Below, piece by piece: positions 1-10,612 of a stretch of DNA of 26,830 nucleotides; positions within the stretch are counted from its first letter, which is position 1, and each line of letters begins with the position of its first letter. A model generated the notes under the pieces. That model ran no database searches and was not told the origin of the DNA. It saw only the letters and a list, made by a program, of their open reading frames with translations. Position numbers and translations under genes: made by a program. Source of the DNA: Acephala macrosclerotiorum (taxonomy: Eukaryota > Ascomycota > Leotiomycetes > Helotiales > Mollisiaceae); the NCBI GenBank assembly GCA_014904845.1, contig MU119695.1, positions 1-26,830 of the forward strand, written 5' to 3'.

Positions 1-1578
1 TCAGCGTAGTAGGTCTTGTCTGGAAAGTCTGTGTGTATTGGTGCGTCTGTCTAAAGAGTAGAGAGCTCTGGAGAGCTGTAAATAAGGTAGGAGCTAGGTG
101 GAAGCTAGTGCACGTGACCACCCTAACAGCTCGTAGCCTGTCACTCTCATGTGAAAGCTCGCGCTTCGTATAATTCCTTACTAAGGATTCCCACATATGC
201 ATCACGCTTTCTTCCATCTTGCATGTGGTGATGTGCTTCCACGTGTATCCGAAGAATCCCCACTCAATCAAAAGCGTTCTCAACTCGAGCCACTGGTTGC
301 CTACACTTATCCTGCCGAAAGTTCCGAGCTTAGGTTTGAAGTCCGATTGACATTTCCAATACATGCCATTATTGGTGAAGATCAAAAGGCAAGGTGAAAG
401 AAAGGTTTCTTGTAGTGTCCAAGCTCTGCTGTTGATTGGTTGACGAGTTGATGAAGCGGATGCCCAGGTACCTCGAGTGTCGGACTTCTTGCTTACAATG
501 AGTGTTCCAACAGTATCTCTAGTAACACGTACTGGCACATGGAATAAGCTCTGGCAGTAGTAGCTTGGCTCGAGAAAACCTTCTTGACAACTAAAGGAAC
601 TCGCGGTTGAGATAGTGAGTTTGGCGTTCTGGTAGACTTGGACCATTTCCGCTAATTCTCTGTGGACATCTGCTTCATCATCTTGGGTAATACAGAGAGA
701 GTCGATCTAGATGAGATGAAAATCGAGATTGCGAGCTACCTCAGATGTATCCGAAATTGTTTTCGGTAGATTTGAGTAAGGTAGGCTTTCTTCATACGCA
801 CTGACATTCGATAGTGTGGTCTTGAAAGGTTGAGTACCACCCCAACAGTAGCTAAGGGCGGTATATATACCATTTCGTCCTGCAGTAGATCGCAAGCGAG
901 TAGTCTTTGGTGCCCCGAGTGGTGATAATTCGATGAGCCTCGTGGGCAGTGCCGCTCGCGTTTGATTTGGACAATCTTCGTGTGAAGCACCACATTCCCG
1001 AAGCCAATGCTTTGCAATCTTGAAGTCCCTTTGATGAACAAGGCCTTTCATTGGAGCTGACGTTTTGATGTAGTGCCTGCAGGGGTCATCTATGAACAAA
1101 TGTTAGAGAGAGCATAGAGAAGTGATCTTGATGATGCACCTTCAGCGGTATAAACCCCCCATTCGATAGAACTGGAACCAAGGGGGTGCGCGCGCCATGT
1201 TCCATCCCGTAACGACATACAAGAGATTCTAAGGTTGTTGTGCGAAGAACGCCTGAATTTGAGGACTAGCCTCTGGGATATAGAAGGATACCACGGGGGC
1301 CGCTGTCCATCGAAGGTCAGGTCTCCCACACCTCGAGGTGTACCCTTGCCGAAACCATAGCTGCTGTCATTTGCAACAATTGCTTTGCACAGTTCACAAC
1401 CAAGCATGAACGATGTTTCGAGTTCTTTTCGTGATCGGGTGTATTGGTAGCCGTCGCTGGTCAAGAACATCTGGTCCTGAATCGAGCGCTTGTCGAATGT
1501 ACCCTGAGGGGCTGTGAGGAGTTGCTCGCAAGCCTCGCACAGCGGGAGCCGAAGGAAGAGGTCTGCAGGCGATGGCAT
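1..1578 (-). pseudogene. HET-domain (heterokaryon incompatibility) protein, broken, 3' end outside window
   Basis: HET-domain proteins are fungal non-self recognition and cell-death regulators. Exon 1 (1578-1140) starts at the ATG giving MPSPADLFLRL and carries a paired-Cys N-terminal region (LCEACEQL ... GCELCKAI). A 50-nt intron (1139-1090, with a CTAAC branch) joins it to DDPCRHYI. The HET domain then follows: TALSYCWGG, LPKTISDTSEVARNLDFHL, IDSLCITQDD, VYQNAKLTISTASS, INSRAWTLQETFLSP and ESDRLRA. In the family the segment before IDSLCI reads (L/Y)LWIDSLCI; here the Trp codon is TAG at 709-707. Reading stays open and homologous far past that stop, so this looks like one TGG-to-TAG nonsense change in an otherwise well-kept gene. 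A further 52-nt intron (127-76) is possible but weaker; it would lead into SRQDLLR and then TGA at 3-1. The window edge hides the rest. It could still be expressed as a short N-terminal fragment. Confidence 0.82.
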
Positions 1579-2670
1579 CGTGAATTGCTCCACAGGAACC
1601 TTTGAGGAGCAAATTCTTTCTTAAATTCGAAGATAGCAGCGATGCTGAAGCGAAGCTGGCAGGCCACATCGCGGCTGAGGCAGTGACGCCTGGTGAGGCT
1701 GAGCAACTTCACCAACCGGGATGTATGACTGCGTTTCTGGTGTCACGAGATCATTCTCAACTTAGAATATCGAAGTCGCGCTGGTGCATAAGAGCTGATG
1801 CAGGAAGAAAACTCAAGAGCTGTCATTCTCGGGGTCCGTTATGGAGGTTGGTAGGGGTGCCACAGACGCATCAAGCAAAGACATCATCGTGAGACTGGAA
1901 TAGCTTCGAACAGAGAGACGATCTTAATGAATGTAATTTACTACGCCGCATGAGCTTGGAACAGAAATGGTTGGGACGAAAAAGAGAGAAGACGAAGAAG
2001 GATGAGGGCGAGCTCGAGATGGAGGGCCGAAGTCTCAAGACACGCTTTCCTCGCCAAAGTTAGCGCGTTTTCTGTGTCACGATACTTCGAACAGAAGAAT
2101 AAAAATTAAAAAATGGTAAAAGAATGAAAGATTGAAAACAAGAACCGCTGAAAGATCAGGACTCAAAATCCTGAGTGTGATTGGGAAAATTATGTTAGAT
2201 AAAAATTCACAAAAAAGACAAAATTTCAACTATCCTTTCATCACTAAGGTTTTCTCGTAGATGTCTACAATCTAGCAAGGAGATTGGCCGAGTAGGCCAC
2301 TGCCTTTGCAGGAACTTGGTTGAGGAAAAATGCATTTAAATCTATATGTAAGTCTGAAGGTTGAGGAAATTGGTCACTTTTACTGTGTTCGGGAATCGTT
2401 CGGAACGGAGAGGGAGAAGAATGGAGGAGTGTTTAGTGAATGGCATGGTAGGGAGCGGGACAAGAAGAAGGGAGGGAGTTGAAAGTGAATATGTGAATAG
2501 TGCAAATATATAGCAGGGTATCAATCTTAATCCGTCATTTTGCACAAATACAGACTAGATCCCAAAACTCCAATCCCATTCTCATCCCAATTTTCCCTTC
2601 AACTCCAAATCCAAGAACCAAAACTCCATTCAAGCATTCCTCACCCTATCGTCACACAAGCTGTCAACCC
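1579..2670. other. intergenic region between the HET gene and the surface-protein gene
   Basis: I see no convincing gene here. The open frames are short, lack recognisable domains and overlap on both strands. About 2090-2220 is noticeably A/T-rich. The stretch should hold the HET gene promoter (near 1600-1900 on the minus strand) and the 3' end of the surface-protein gene. No tRNA-like B box and no clear repeat were found. Confidence 0.5.
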
Positions 2671-4515
2671 CTATTTCGTATCCCCACTCAAAAACCCATT
2701 ATTCGCACTCATCCTCCTCGAGCTCCGCAACTGCCCCGGACCAGTCAAAACAGGAACATCATCCCTCTCCTCATCCACCAACTGGTACCTCGGCGCGTTA
2801 TCCCTCCCCACTACCGCAGACACCGCTGATCCCAAACCAGCACTCATCATACCCACTCCCTCCCTTAACGGACTTCTCAGCGGGACGCCGGGTTCTGGAT
2901 CTCTGTTTATCAAACTCGAGTTGCTACCATTCCCACTACTTCCACCATAAGCTGAGCCTTGGATAGGAGTTCGTAAGGCTTCGCTGGTCAAGTCTCGATC
3001 TTGAGTCCTCCCCGTTCCAGCAGTGTTCGTTGGACTTCGACGAAGAGGCGAAACACCTATAGCACCCAATCCCAACGGCGTTCCCGAGCTCGAACCAGGA
3101 AGATCCCCAGTATGAATATGCGTATCTCTCTCCGTCGGCACCATCGCTATAGCTCTATTATAGCTCTGCGAAAAATCATCAATCTCACTAACCAACGGCT
3201 CCTCTTCCTGTGGTGGAGCGTAGAATTGATGATGTACTCCTGTATTTGCGTTTGAGGCGTCAAGAGGAGGAGTCTGGGGACCATCGGCGTAGGAATATGG
3301 TGCAGCGCCTAAAGCGGCTCCACCGGCTCCACCAGCTACTATTGAGACGCTGTGGCCGATGTCGTCGGGGCCGTAAGGTTGGTAGGGTGCCATTCTTTGG
3401 AAGGGTCCTGATGTTGGGGGACGACCGTTGTTATGTGCACTGCTTTTCATGTTAATTTCGACTTTTGGAAGGTTGAGGAGTTGGTTGAAATACCTTATGA
3501 AAGGACCAGCTCGTCCCTCGCGCTGGGCTTGTTTCTTTCGCAAGAACCAGAATAGAGCTGCTCCAATAATTGCCAGGCCTGCAACGCCGCCGATCACGCC
3601 TCCTATAATGGCACCAGTGTTACTCTTCTTGGAAATTGGGGCTGCGGATGCGGTGGGTGTGCTAGAGCCTGTATTTGTTGGTACTTTGCTTGCGGTGGGA
3701 AGGGTAGAGGAAGCACTTGTGCTTGAGCTCTTTGAGCTTGTGCTCGAGGAGGATGAGGACGTACTAGTAGTAGAAGTAGAACTAGAGCTTGAAGTTGTTG
3801 AGGTAGTAGTTCTACTGCTGCTAGTACTCGTTGAGGAGGAGGTGGTTGTTGGTGTGGTTGTTGATGTGGTTGTTGGTGCAGTTGTTGGTGCGGTTGTTGG
3901 TGTGAAAAGGATTCCTGTAAATACCTGCTGGAGAAGCACATCTGTGGGTTGGCCGCTGTATGTAGTTTCCACTGTCGTTGCCCAACTTGATTCCCCGCAT
4001 CCGTATTGGTAGTATCCTCCCGCATATGTGTTTTTGTAGCATACGGCTGTGCCTGAACTAGGAGAAAGTCAGCGAGGCTCTGTATCGCCTCCCATCTCAA
4101 CCTACCAAGTGTATATCCCATTATCCTGCAATCCAGAATTCGGCGTCCACCCATTACTATTCATGTCTATACAACTCGTATACACTCCCGCCGTACATGG
4201 CCCCGACGTAGCGCAACATCCCACAACTCCATGTACCGTATCGTGAACACATGTCGACCCGAACGAGCACGTCGCCGCACTCGCAGAATTGCCACCTATC
4301 CACCCGCATATCGCTGGATCAACCGAGTCCCTCTTGAATAACCTCACCGGGTCTGCAGGCAATATAGTCGGTCGTGGCGACCACGGATGTTGTTCATAAA
4401 TATGCGTCCGTTGCGCCTCCGTCCAAGGCAGCGCATTACCCCCACCACTGCTGAAAACGATCGAGAAAAGTAGGAAAATCGAAGAGGAAGGCATCGCGAA
4501 AATATTGAAAGGCAT
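2671..4515 (-). CDS. single-pass cell-surface protein with Cys-rich ectodomain and Ser/Thr-rich stalk
   Basis: Two exons (4515-4106 and 4057-2671) flank a 48-nt GT..AG intron; together they give 598 aa. A hydrophobic signal sequence starts at the first Met or at Met8 (SSIFLLFSIVFSS). A Lys-Arg pair (FKR, about 60-62) could be a Kex2-type processing site. A Cys-rich ectodomain follows (about 63-157; CGWIGG, CSFGSTCVHD, GCCATSGPC, and YTC/SGTAVCY restored by splicing). Then come a Ser/Thr stalk (about 189-275), a GxxxG-rich membrane helix at about 285-309 (AIIGGVIGGVAGLAIIGAAL), a basic stop-transfer stretch (RKKQAQR) and a long low-complexity cytoplasmic tail. This is the layout of fungal wall-stress sensors and mucin-like surface proteins, but the ectodomain is not a canonical WSC domain, so sensing is inference. 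A second, 51-nt in-frame intron (3493-3443) is possible just after the membrane anchor; removing it would shorten the tail by 17 residues. Confidence 0.85.
3842..3901. repeat. five 12-bp tandem units coding for the Thr-rich stalk
   Basis: Five consecutive 12-bp units related to GTGGTTGTTGGT on the plus strand. On the coding (minus) strand they give Thr-Thr-rich residues (TTAPTTAPTTTSTTTPTTT). Such coding minisatellites often vary in copy number between strains, which changes stalk length. Confidence 0.85.
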
Positions 4516-6453
4516 CGTGAACAAAACGAATGTCGATATCGATATCTGCGTCAAAACAATAGAAAGCTCATGCGGCGCGAGGGGCACATTCGAAAAGTAT
4601 GAGCTGACTGCGTCAAAAAAAATAAAGATGGGTAGGCAAGCTATTAGAAGCGTCTCTTCGCGTTTGTGCTACCGTGCCGCAGAGAGGCTGTGGGCGAACT
4701 TTCCCTTCCCATGCCCAACAGCACACTTCTGTTTCTGGCTTGGGGCGACAGTGAGCAGCTCGATCCCAAGGGTTCGGACGACCTCAATACCTGATTCGAG
4801 GACCAGCACAGGATTAAAATGACGGTGGAATATGGAACCAGTCAGCATCCTTCGTTTGAAGGCTGAGAACCTAATTTTTGTGCTGTTTCTGGGGCTGAGA
4901 CCTGCAAAGATGCAGCAGACGCGGGTGCTGAGCCACAGTCTTACAGGGGACCGGATCAGGCATCCTCATGAGCCTGTTGTCTGTGTGGTAGTCATTCTGC
5001 CTTGATGTCACAGATTTGAGAAGTGTAAATGGATGAAACATACGAACGGATGACAAGGTATAATTGCAACAGTTGGATGATTGTGTTGTGTTGTTACTTT
5101 TATGCCAGCGCCGCATTGTTGTCGAGGTCGAGGTTTGGGGGGGTGGGGGGCATGAAAAGGTAGCGACCGAGAAGTTCAAGAGGCGATCCTAGCACGTTCG
5201 CTTGTCTAGCGCACCCGTTATAGTGGAGAGCTCCGGAAAACTATTTTTACACTTCACTTCAAGATTGTTCGTAAAACACATCTGATCATCATGATATCGC
5301 GATAAAGTTACTCGTTCTGTATTAGAATGAATTGAGATCATCACCAGACTTTTATATGATGATGTGAGATGCACGAATCTGCTCAAGTCAAAATGCCAGG
5401 ATAGAGGGCCAGGACACGCACGAACTTGGCATGTGCTCCTCGAATCTCCGATCATCGAATCTCAAGTCGTGAAGCAAGTTCGAGGCTGAAACGACTCACA
5501 GCTGTACGGAAGAGGGGTTCGTGCTAAGTGACGATACGATTTACGATCTCAGACACGGAAGTTTCCTCTGCTGAATTAATCGGCCTTTCCCAGCTCCGAT
5601 ACGGCATGCTCGATACTCAGGTACCTCGTGCACAACAGACCCGAAGTCACACAGAATCGCTCTGGAAGATTCCAAATACCACCTGGCATCTCGTTCTCAT
5701 CCATCCCCAATATATACCCCTCGTTTCCAACCCACCAACCATTCGCACACATAAGCGCCAACCGCAAGCCGCCAACCTCGAATCTCACCTGCATGTTCCC
5801 AACAAAAATTGGTACCTGAAACCACATCTCACATTTCACTCCCGGTTTACCCATACCACGGGTATGGTGCATTTCGGGAGTTTTCCAGCAGTCACACTGG
5901 ACGCTTCATCGGATGTTTCGGCTTGGCTTCTTGCTGTGCTGCGTTGTCGCGGGCCGGAACGAGTGTTGCTGTTATATTGTTGGTTGAGATGTGCTTCGGG
6001 ATACCGAGGTAAATGTCTGGATTACGAAAAAGTTTTGACGGAGGACAGCGTTGCTAGCTCTCGAGTTGAGGGTTTTAGGAGTTGAGATCGCTAAGAGTTG
6101 AGATCCTGAGGAGTTGCGACTATTAGGAGATGAGATTTTTAGCATTTGAGACTGTTAGAAGTTGAGATTTAGAACAACTTGCTTATGACACGTTCACGAA
6201 TTGTCGACCATCACGAAATCAATGGAGTCACAGGGGAGGTTTATTAAAGACTTGATTCCGAATGGACTATGACTAAAGAGAGGGTATCATAAAGACATAC
6301 AAAACATCGCCCATTACCCATACAATTATACAACACAACCCATCTTACAAAGAATACCCTCGATCCCTAATACTCATACACGAACCTGACTCCCTCTCCA
6401 TCCCAAATCGTTCTCTATCCTACAAACAAAGATCTCTCCTTCTCATCGAACAA
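4516..6453. other. long intergenic region, no secure gene
   Basis: About 1.9 kb between the surface-protein start and the HOS3 stop. It contains a 16-bp minisatellite (6063-6174), a G-rich run near 5140-5152 and a short palindrome CCATACC-ACG-GGTATGG at 5851-5867. One ATG-started frame (5872-5576, minus, 98 aa, no recognised domain) is open, but the opposite strand is open over the same bases, so I do not call it a gene. Confidence 0.5.
6063..6174. repeat. 16-bp minisatellite, seven degenerate units
   Basis: Seven head-to-tail 16-bp units start at 6063, 6079, 6095, 6111, 6127, 6143 and 6159. The approximate consensus is GAGTTGAGATTNTTAG; individual units include GAGTTGAGATCGCTAA and GAGATGAGATTTTTAG. 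The period stays exactly 16 through all units although the bases vary. It is non-coding and lies about 280 bp beyond the HOS3 stop codon. Confidence 0.9.
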
Positions 6454-9400
6454 TCAATTACTCCCACTAGGTCTCTTCCCCTCAGGCGTCTCCGGAACCT
6501 CCCAAATGTCAGCCTCCTTCCCTCCCGGTGCTCCCTCCTCTTCCTTCATCTTCCCTTTCCCTTTATCATCACCATTCTCGTTCTTCACCTCCCCAGCCCT
6601 ACTTTCATCATCCATCCTAGGATTGACACCAAAGGGAATAGCGCTCGTGCTAGTAAATACAGGCAAGTCACCTCTCTTCATCGGCGATGGCGTTGCGGTA
6701 TTTGGTGGGAGCCAGTGGAGAGGCTTGTTTTGGATCACGTTCGGTGAAGTTGGACCTTCAGGTTGGTACGGAATGAAGTTATGGGGTGTCGGTACCGGTG
6801 CTGGATGTGATGAGCCGGCGGTTGGTTCGACAATGGGTGTCAAGGGTGAGACTGGAGGTGCGGCGGGAGAACTTGCGGGAAGAGGAATTTCGGCTGCTTG
6901 TTGAATATGTGTTGAGAGGGCGGGTGGTATTGAGGATTGAGGCGTGGAAGGCCTAGGTAGAAGAGTGACCTCGGCTGGTTGGACAGCGGAGCCATTGGTC
7001 GTTGATGCAGAGAATGGTTCGGGTGCTGCCTCTGCGGCTGGTGATGGCTTCATGGCTGGAATAACAGGAGGAGCCTCGGAAGTCTTCTTCTCGGCACGAG
7101 GCTTGGTAGACTTTACTGGCGCAGGTTTCGTAGCTGCAGATTTGCCAGCTTGCTTTGCCTCTCTTTGTGCCTTAGTCGTCAAGCTGATCTTGACCTTTTT
7201 CATGCCAGAGGTAAGAGCATCCACGTCCGATCTTTGAGACGATGCCTGTGAATCTGGAATCTCCGTGGTTGGGAGAACGACACTGCTAGATCTCGATGGT
7301 AGCTCAACAGGAACTGCACTAGTCTCGTTCAACGGCGACTTCTTTCGTACACGAGAAGTCTTTAGGGCTTCAGATTTTGGCACCGCCGGAGCTCGAGTTT
7401 TCTTCACAGCAATCGGAGGTATCGAACCGCCTCTACCGCTCATGGCTGTATCTGGTCGAGTACTTTGAGCAGTTCCAGGTCTTGACACTCCTGTCATTCG
7501 TCCAGAACCAGAAGGAGCTCTGTAACCATTTTGACGAGGTGGTGCCTCTGATGTGACGGAGCCGGCGTTAGAAGATAGGCTGAGTCGACGATTAGATTGT
7601 GAAGTGCCTTGGGCATAGCTCGGTTCTGGCATAGGAGTGGTGCTTCTTGACATGGCCTATGGCAAGTTAGCTTCAGAGAAATCACAATTAAAACAGCTGT
7701 AGTTACCTTGTCAGCAGCCAAAACCGCAGCACCAGCGACAGTCTTACGTCGGTTGACCTTCTGAGCAGGCTTCTCATCTTCTTCGATAGTCTCAGCCAAG
7801 GTTTTTGGTTTTCTTGTCCTTAGAGCCATTCTTCCTGAACCTTCCATAGGGTCCGGAATAGTTGTTGCGGGAGGCGTCAAGATTGATTGACGGTCTCGTC
7901 TCGCTCGAGTGGCCTCAGCAGAAAGATCCTCTGGTTTGCAGCTCATAGTTTGCCTATCAGTAGGAATGAGCAGCTTGCTCAACTCGTGAGCAGCGACAGT
8001 CCAGTCGACCTCGGGAGGTGGTGGTGACGGGGCTCTCGATACTGTTTTTGGTGATCCATTACTCATTCCCATTCTCGATACAGTCCGACGAGCCTCGGGA
8101 GATGTGACCTTGGCGATGAACGACTGTGTTGGAGAAGAAAACGTCGGAGTAATTGTATCTTTGGGCTTCTTTGGCTCGACAAGAGGCTTAGGGCGGATCA
8201 AAGCATCAAGCTGCTCAAGCTTTGGTACTGACCACCAGAGAGGATCGTACGTCTGAGTTCCAACAGTCATATCTTCTTTAGCGAGAACACCTTCGAATGT
8301 GTTAATCTTTTGGCCCATCTCATAGCCAAGACCATTGGGACTCAGTTCCTTCTTGATGATGATTGGGTCACCAGCCGACATGCCACTGAGATGGCTCAAA
8401 ACGCCAGTGCATAGAGCACGGTCGCTGTATCCGCCTTCAAGTACACTGATGATTCGGCCATCGCAAGCAGTGCCTTCTTCTGCCGCAAGCTTGACTACAT
8501 CTCGTGTCAGCCGAGCATAGAACTCGGTTGGCACATTAACTTTGTGTCTCTGCATTCCAGAACTCTCCCATTCGCTAGCATCAAATCCAGCAGACAAGAA
8601 GATTGCCCCTTTCGGCTTTGGTCCATTTGGCATCAATCTCAGGCGATCCGTTTGAGCTCTGAGATAATTCCGCGTCTTCTCCAGAAGAACAGAATACTTC
8701 GTCTCGTATAGCTGCCAGAATTCAAGTTCGCTCTTCCATGGCTGCAAATGGACATTCCAGATGCTCTGACCATGAGCATTCTCAATACAAAGAGAAGCGT
8801 TCTTGACCTTCTCTTCATCGCCTATCTCGCAAGGATAAGAGTTGATGTCATGAAGACTGAAGTATCCAATCGAGGTCTTCTTCCACTGAGCAGCATTCTT
8901 GGCCGCGCTATTTGCTCGTCTGTTATTGTCCCATGCAATAGCTTGTGATCCATCCCCGTGGTGAAGATCAAAATCAATAATGGCCGCATGAGTCAATCCA
9001 TGAGTAAGTGCCGCGTGAGAGATACCAACGTGTACATTGTTCAGCCAGCAAAATCCAGAAGGATAGCTTGCCGAACAATGATGTCCTGGAGGTCTGATCG
9101 CAACGAATGTCCTATGCGGACCCTTGCCAGTGGTCGCGCCTTGAAAAACAGCGTCCACACCTTCACACACAGCTCCCAATGCTCCCTCCATAGCGTCCAG
9201 CGATTCGGCACATAGATACAAATCTCCTTCGTGTAGTTTTGCAACCTCTTGGTCTGGGCTTCGAACCATCTCAGGACGCAATAGTTCCTTGCCTGACATA
9301 GCCAGCCTAGATTCCGCATTATCGCACATAATTTTTAGTTCCTCCATCCACTTTGTTCCATGCACATTTGTGACAGCTTGAGAAGCCAGAGCCAAGCGAC

Positions 9401-10154
9401 GTGTAGTCTTGCGAATTCGGAATGGGATAGTTGGGATCGAAGCAGGGTCATTGTTTGGGTGCAAGGGAAATTGCCCCTCTGCATGCCGCTCCCCGAGTCG
9501 TACATAGGCTACCGACAGACCAAGTATACTCGCATGGATTCGTTCGGGTCTCTCGACTATCGTGCCCAGAGAAGCTTTCGAGGTTCGTGGTCTAGAATAG
9601 CGATGTCCATAGCAAGAATCGTGTAGGATAACAATCGTGTTCGCATTTCTGCCCTCGCTCTCCTTCTCGTGGATATCCAACTCTGCCTTGAAGTGATTGT
9701 TTGCAATCGATTCTGCGGTATGTCGAGGAGGGGCAGGAATTAGGTCCTCGATCTCTGAAAGGGGGCTTCGGCCAACCATTGTAGAGGCGTTTTGGAATTG
9801 TGCGGAAGAAGCGCGACGTGGTGGTGTTACCCCTCCAACACCATGTAAAGAGTTCAATGAAGCTTTTCGAAGTAATGTTGGAGTCGAAGATCGCGATCGT
9901 TGGCTCATGGAGCTGGGGCTGCGATGGAGAGGACTGCGCGAGGGGAGTCTTCCATTGGGCGAAGCGCTGGAGCTATCTTGTCGTCCCAATGTCCGTCCTG
10001 GGTGGGGAGATTGAGGAGATGATGGCAAAGCGGTGGCAGAAGTTGCAGGGATCGAAAGTCGTTTCAGTGAATGCGCGAGCGTTGAATTATTATTTGTTGA
10101 CGGAGGCAACGATGCCGTTTCTTTGAACACATTGTTCGAATTGTGTTGCGACAT
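6454..10154 (-). CDS. hos3: HOS3-like class II histone deacetylase
   Basis: Zn-dependent deacetylase that removes acetyl groups from histone lysines. Exon 1 (10154-7707) and exon 2 (7656-6454) are joined across a 50-nt intron; the product is about 1216 aa. ATG 10154 (MSQHNSNN) is chosen because the 13 codons upstream lack an ATG. Domains: a Ser/Pro-rich N-terminus (1-150), then the catalytic domain at about 175-590. It contains the HDAC motifs RPPGHHC (about 354-360), FCWLNNVHVG, the metal-binding DFDLHHGDG (about 394-402), GYFSLHD, SAGFDA (about 521-526) and LEGGYS (about 572-577). All expected catalytic and metal ligands appear present. The extended N-terminal part and DFDLHHGDGSQ fit fungal HOS3/HdaD-type enzymes better than RPD3 or HDA1. 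The C-terminal half (about 600 residues) is Pro/Ser/Lys-rich, probably disordered, with basic stretches that could target chromatin. It lies downstream of the tRNA-ribosyltransferase gene on the same strand. Confidence 0.93.
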
Positions 10155-10612
10155 TGTGACTTGACTTGGAGCTCCAATGAGCCCAGGCCTCACTTTCGCA
10201 CTTTACGAAGAGGTGAATGTTGGTATTGCGATTTTGATAACGCTGCAAATGACGTTGATGATGGAAAGTTCAATGGAGACGGACATTATTCTACGCGTGC
10301 TGCACTCAAGATGCATCTGCAGGTGCGAGCCTACCGTGAACCCCTGTAAACTCAGCCTTACGTGGCACGATATCACGATCTCTTCCTGCTTCAAATCCAA
10401 TCTTTGCCAGAATTTGAGACATTGTCTCGAATTTTTACGATTGGGATATTCGATATCATCTTACAAAGGATCGGAAACCTGCCCGCATACCTGCATCACG
10501 ATGCATGGGGTTGATGGTAGCAATTGACCCTTCCTCGGTGTAGCATGCAGCTAGTAACATCGTTTCTGGGGTATCTATGTCTAAGCTTGTTCTATTTTCT
10601 CTCCAAAGTCTT
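10155..10612. other. intergenic: HOS3 promoter and 3' end of the tRNA-ribosyltransferase gene
   Basis: 458 bp between two genes on the minus strand. It should contain the terminator of the upstream gene and the promoter and leader of HOS3. No TATA box or repeat stands out, and no credible gene is present. Confidence 0.5.

Noticed and set aside
701..745. 36-nt intron removing the HET stop codon
   Set aside because: It would also delete VARNLDFHL, which aligns with the conserved block before IDSLCI, and 36 nt is shorter than every other intron here.
5528..6085. 185-codon plus-strand frame and overlapping 98-codon minus frame
   Set aside because: The plus frame lacks an ATG at its start and both strands are open over the same bases. 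No domain is recognised and neither can be preferred.
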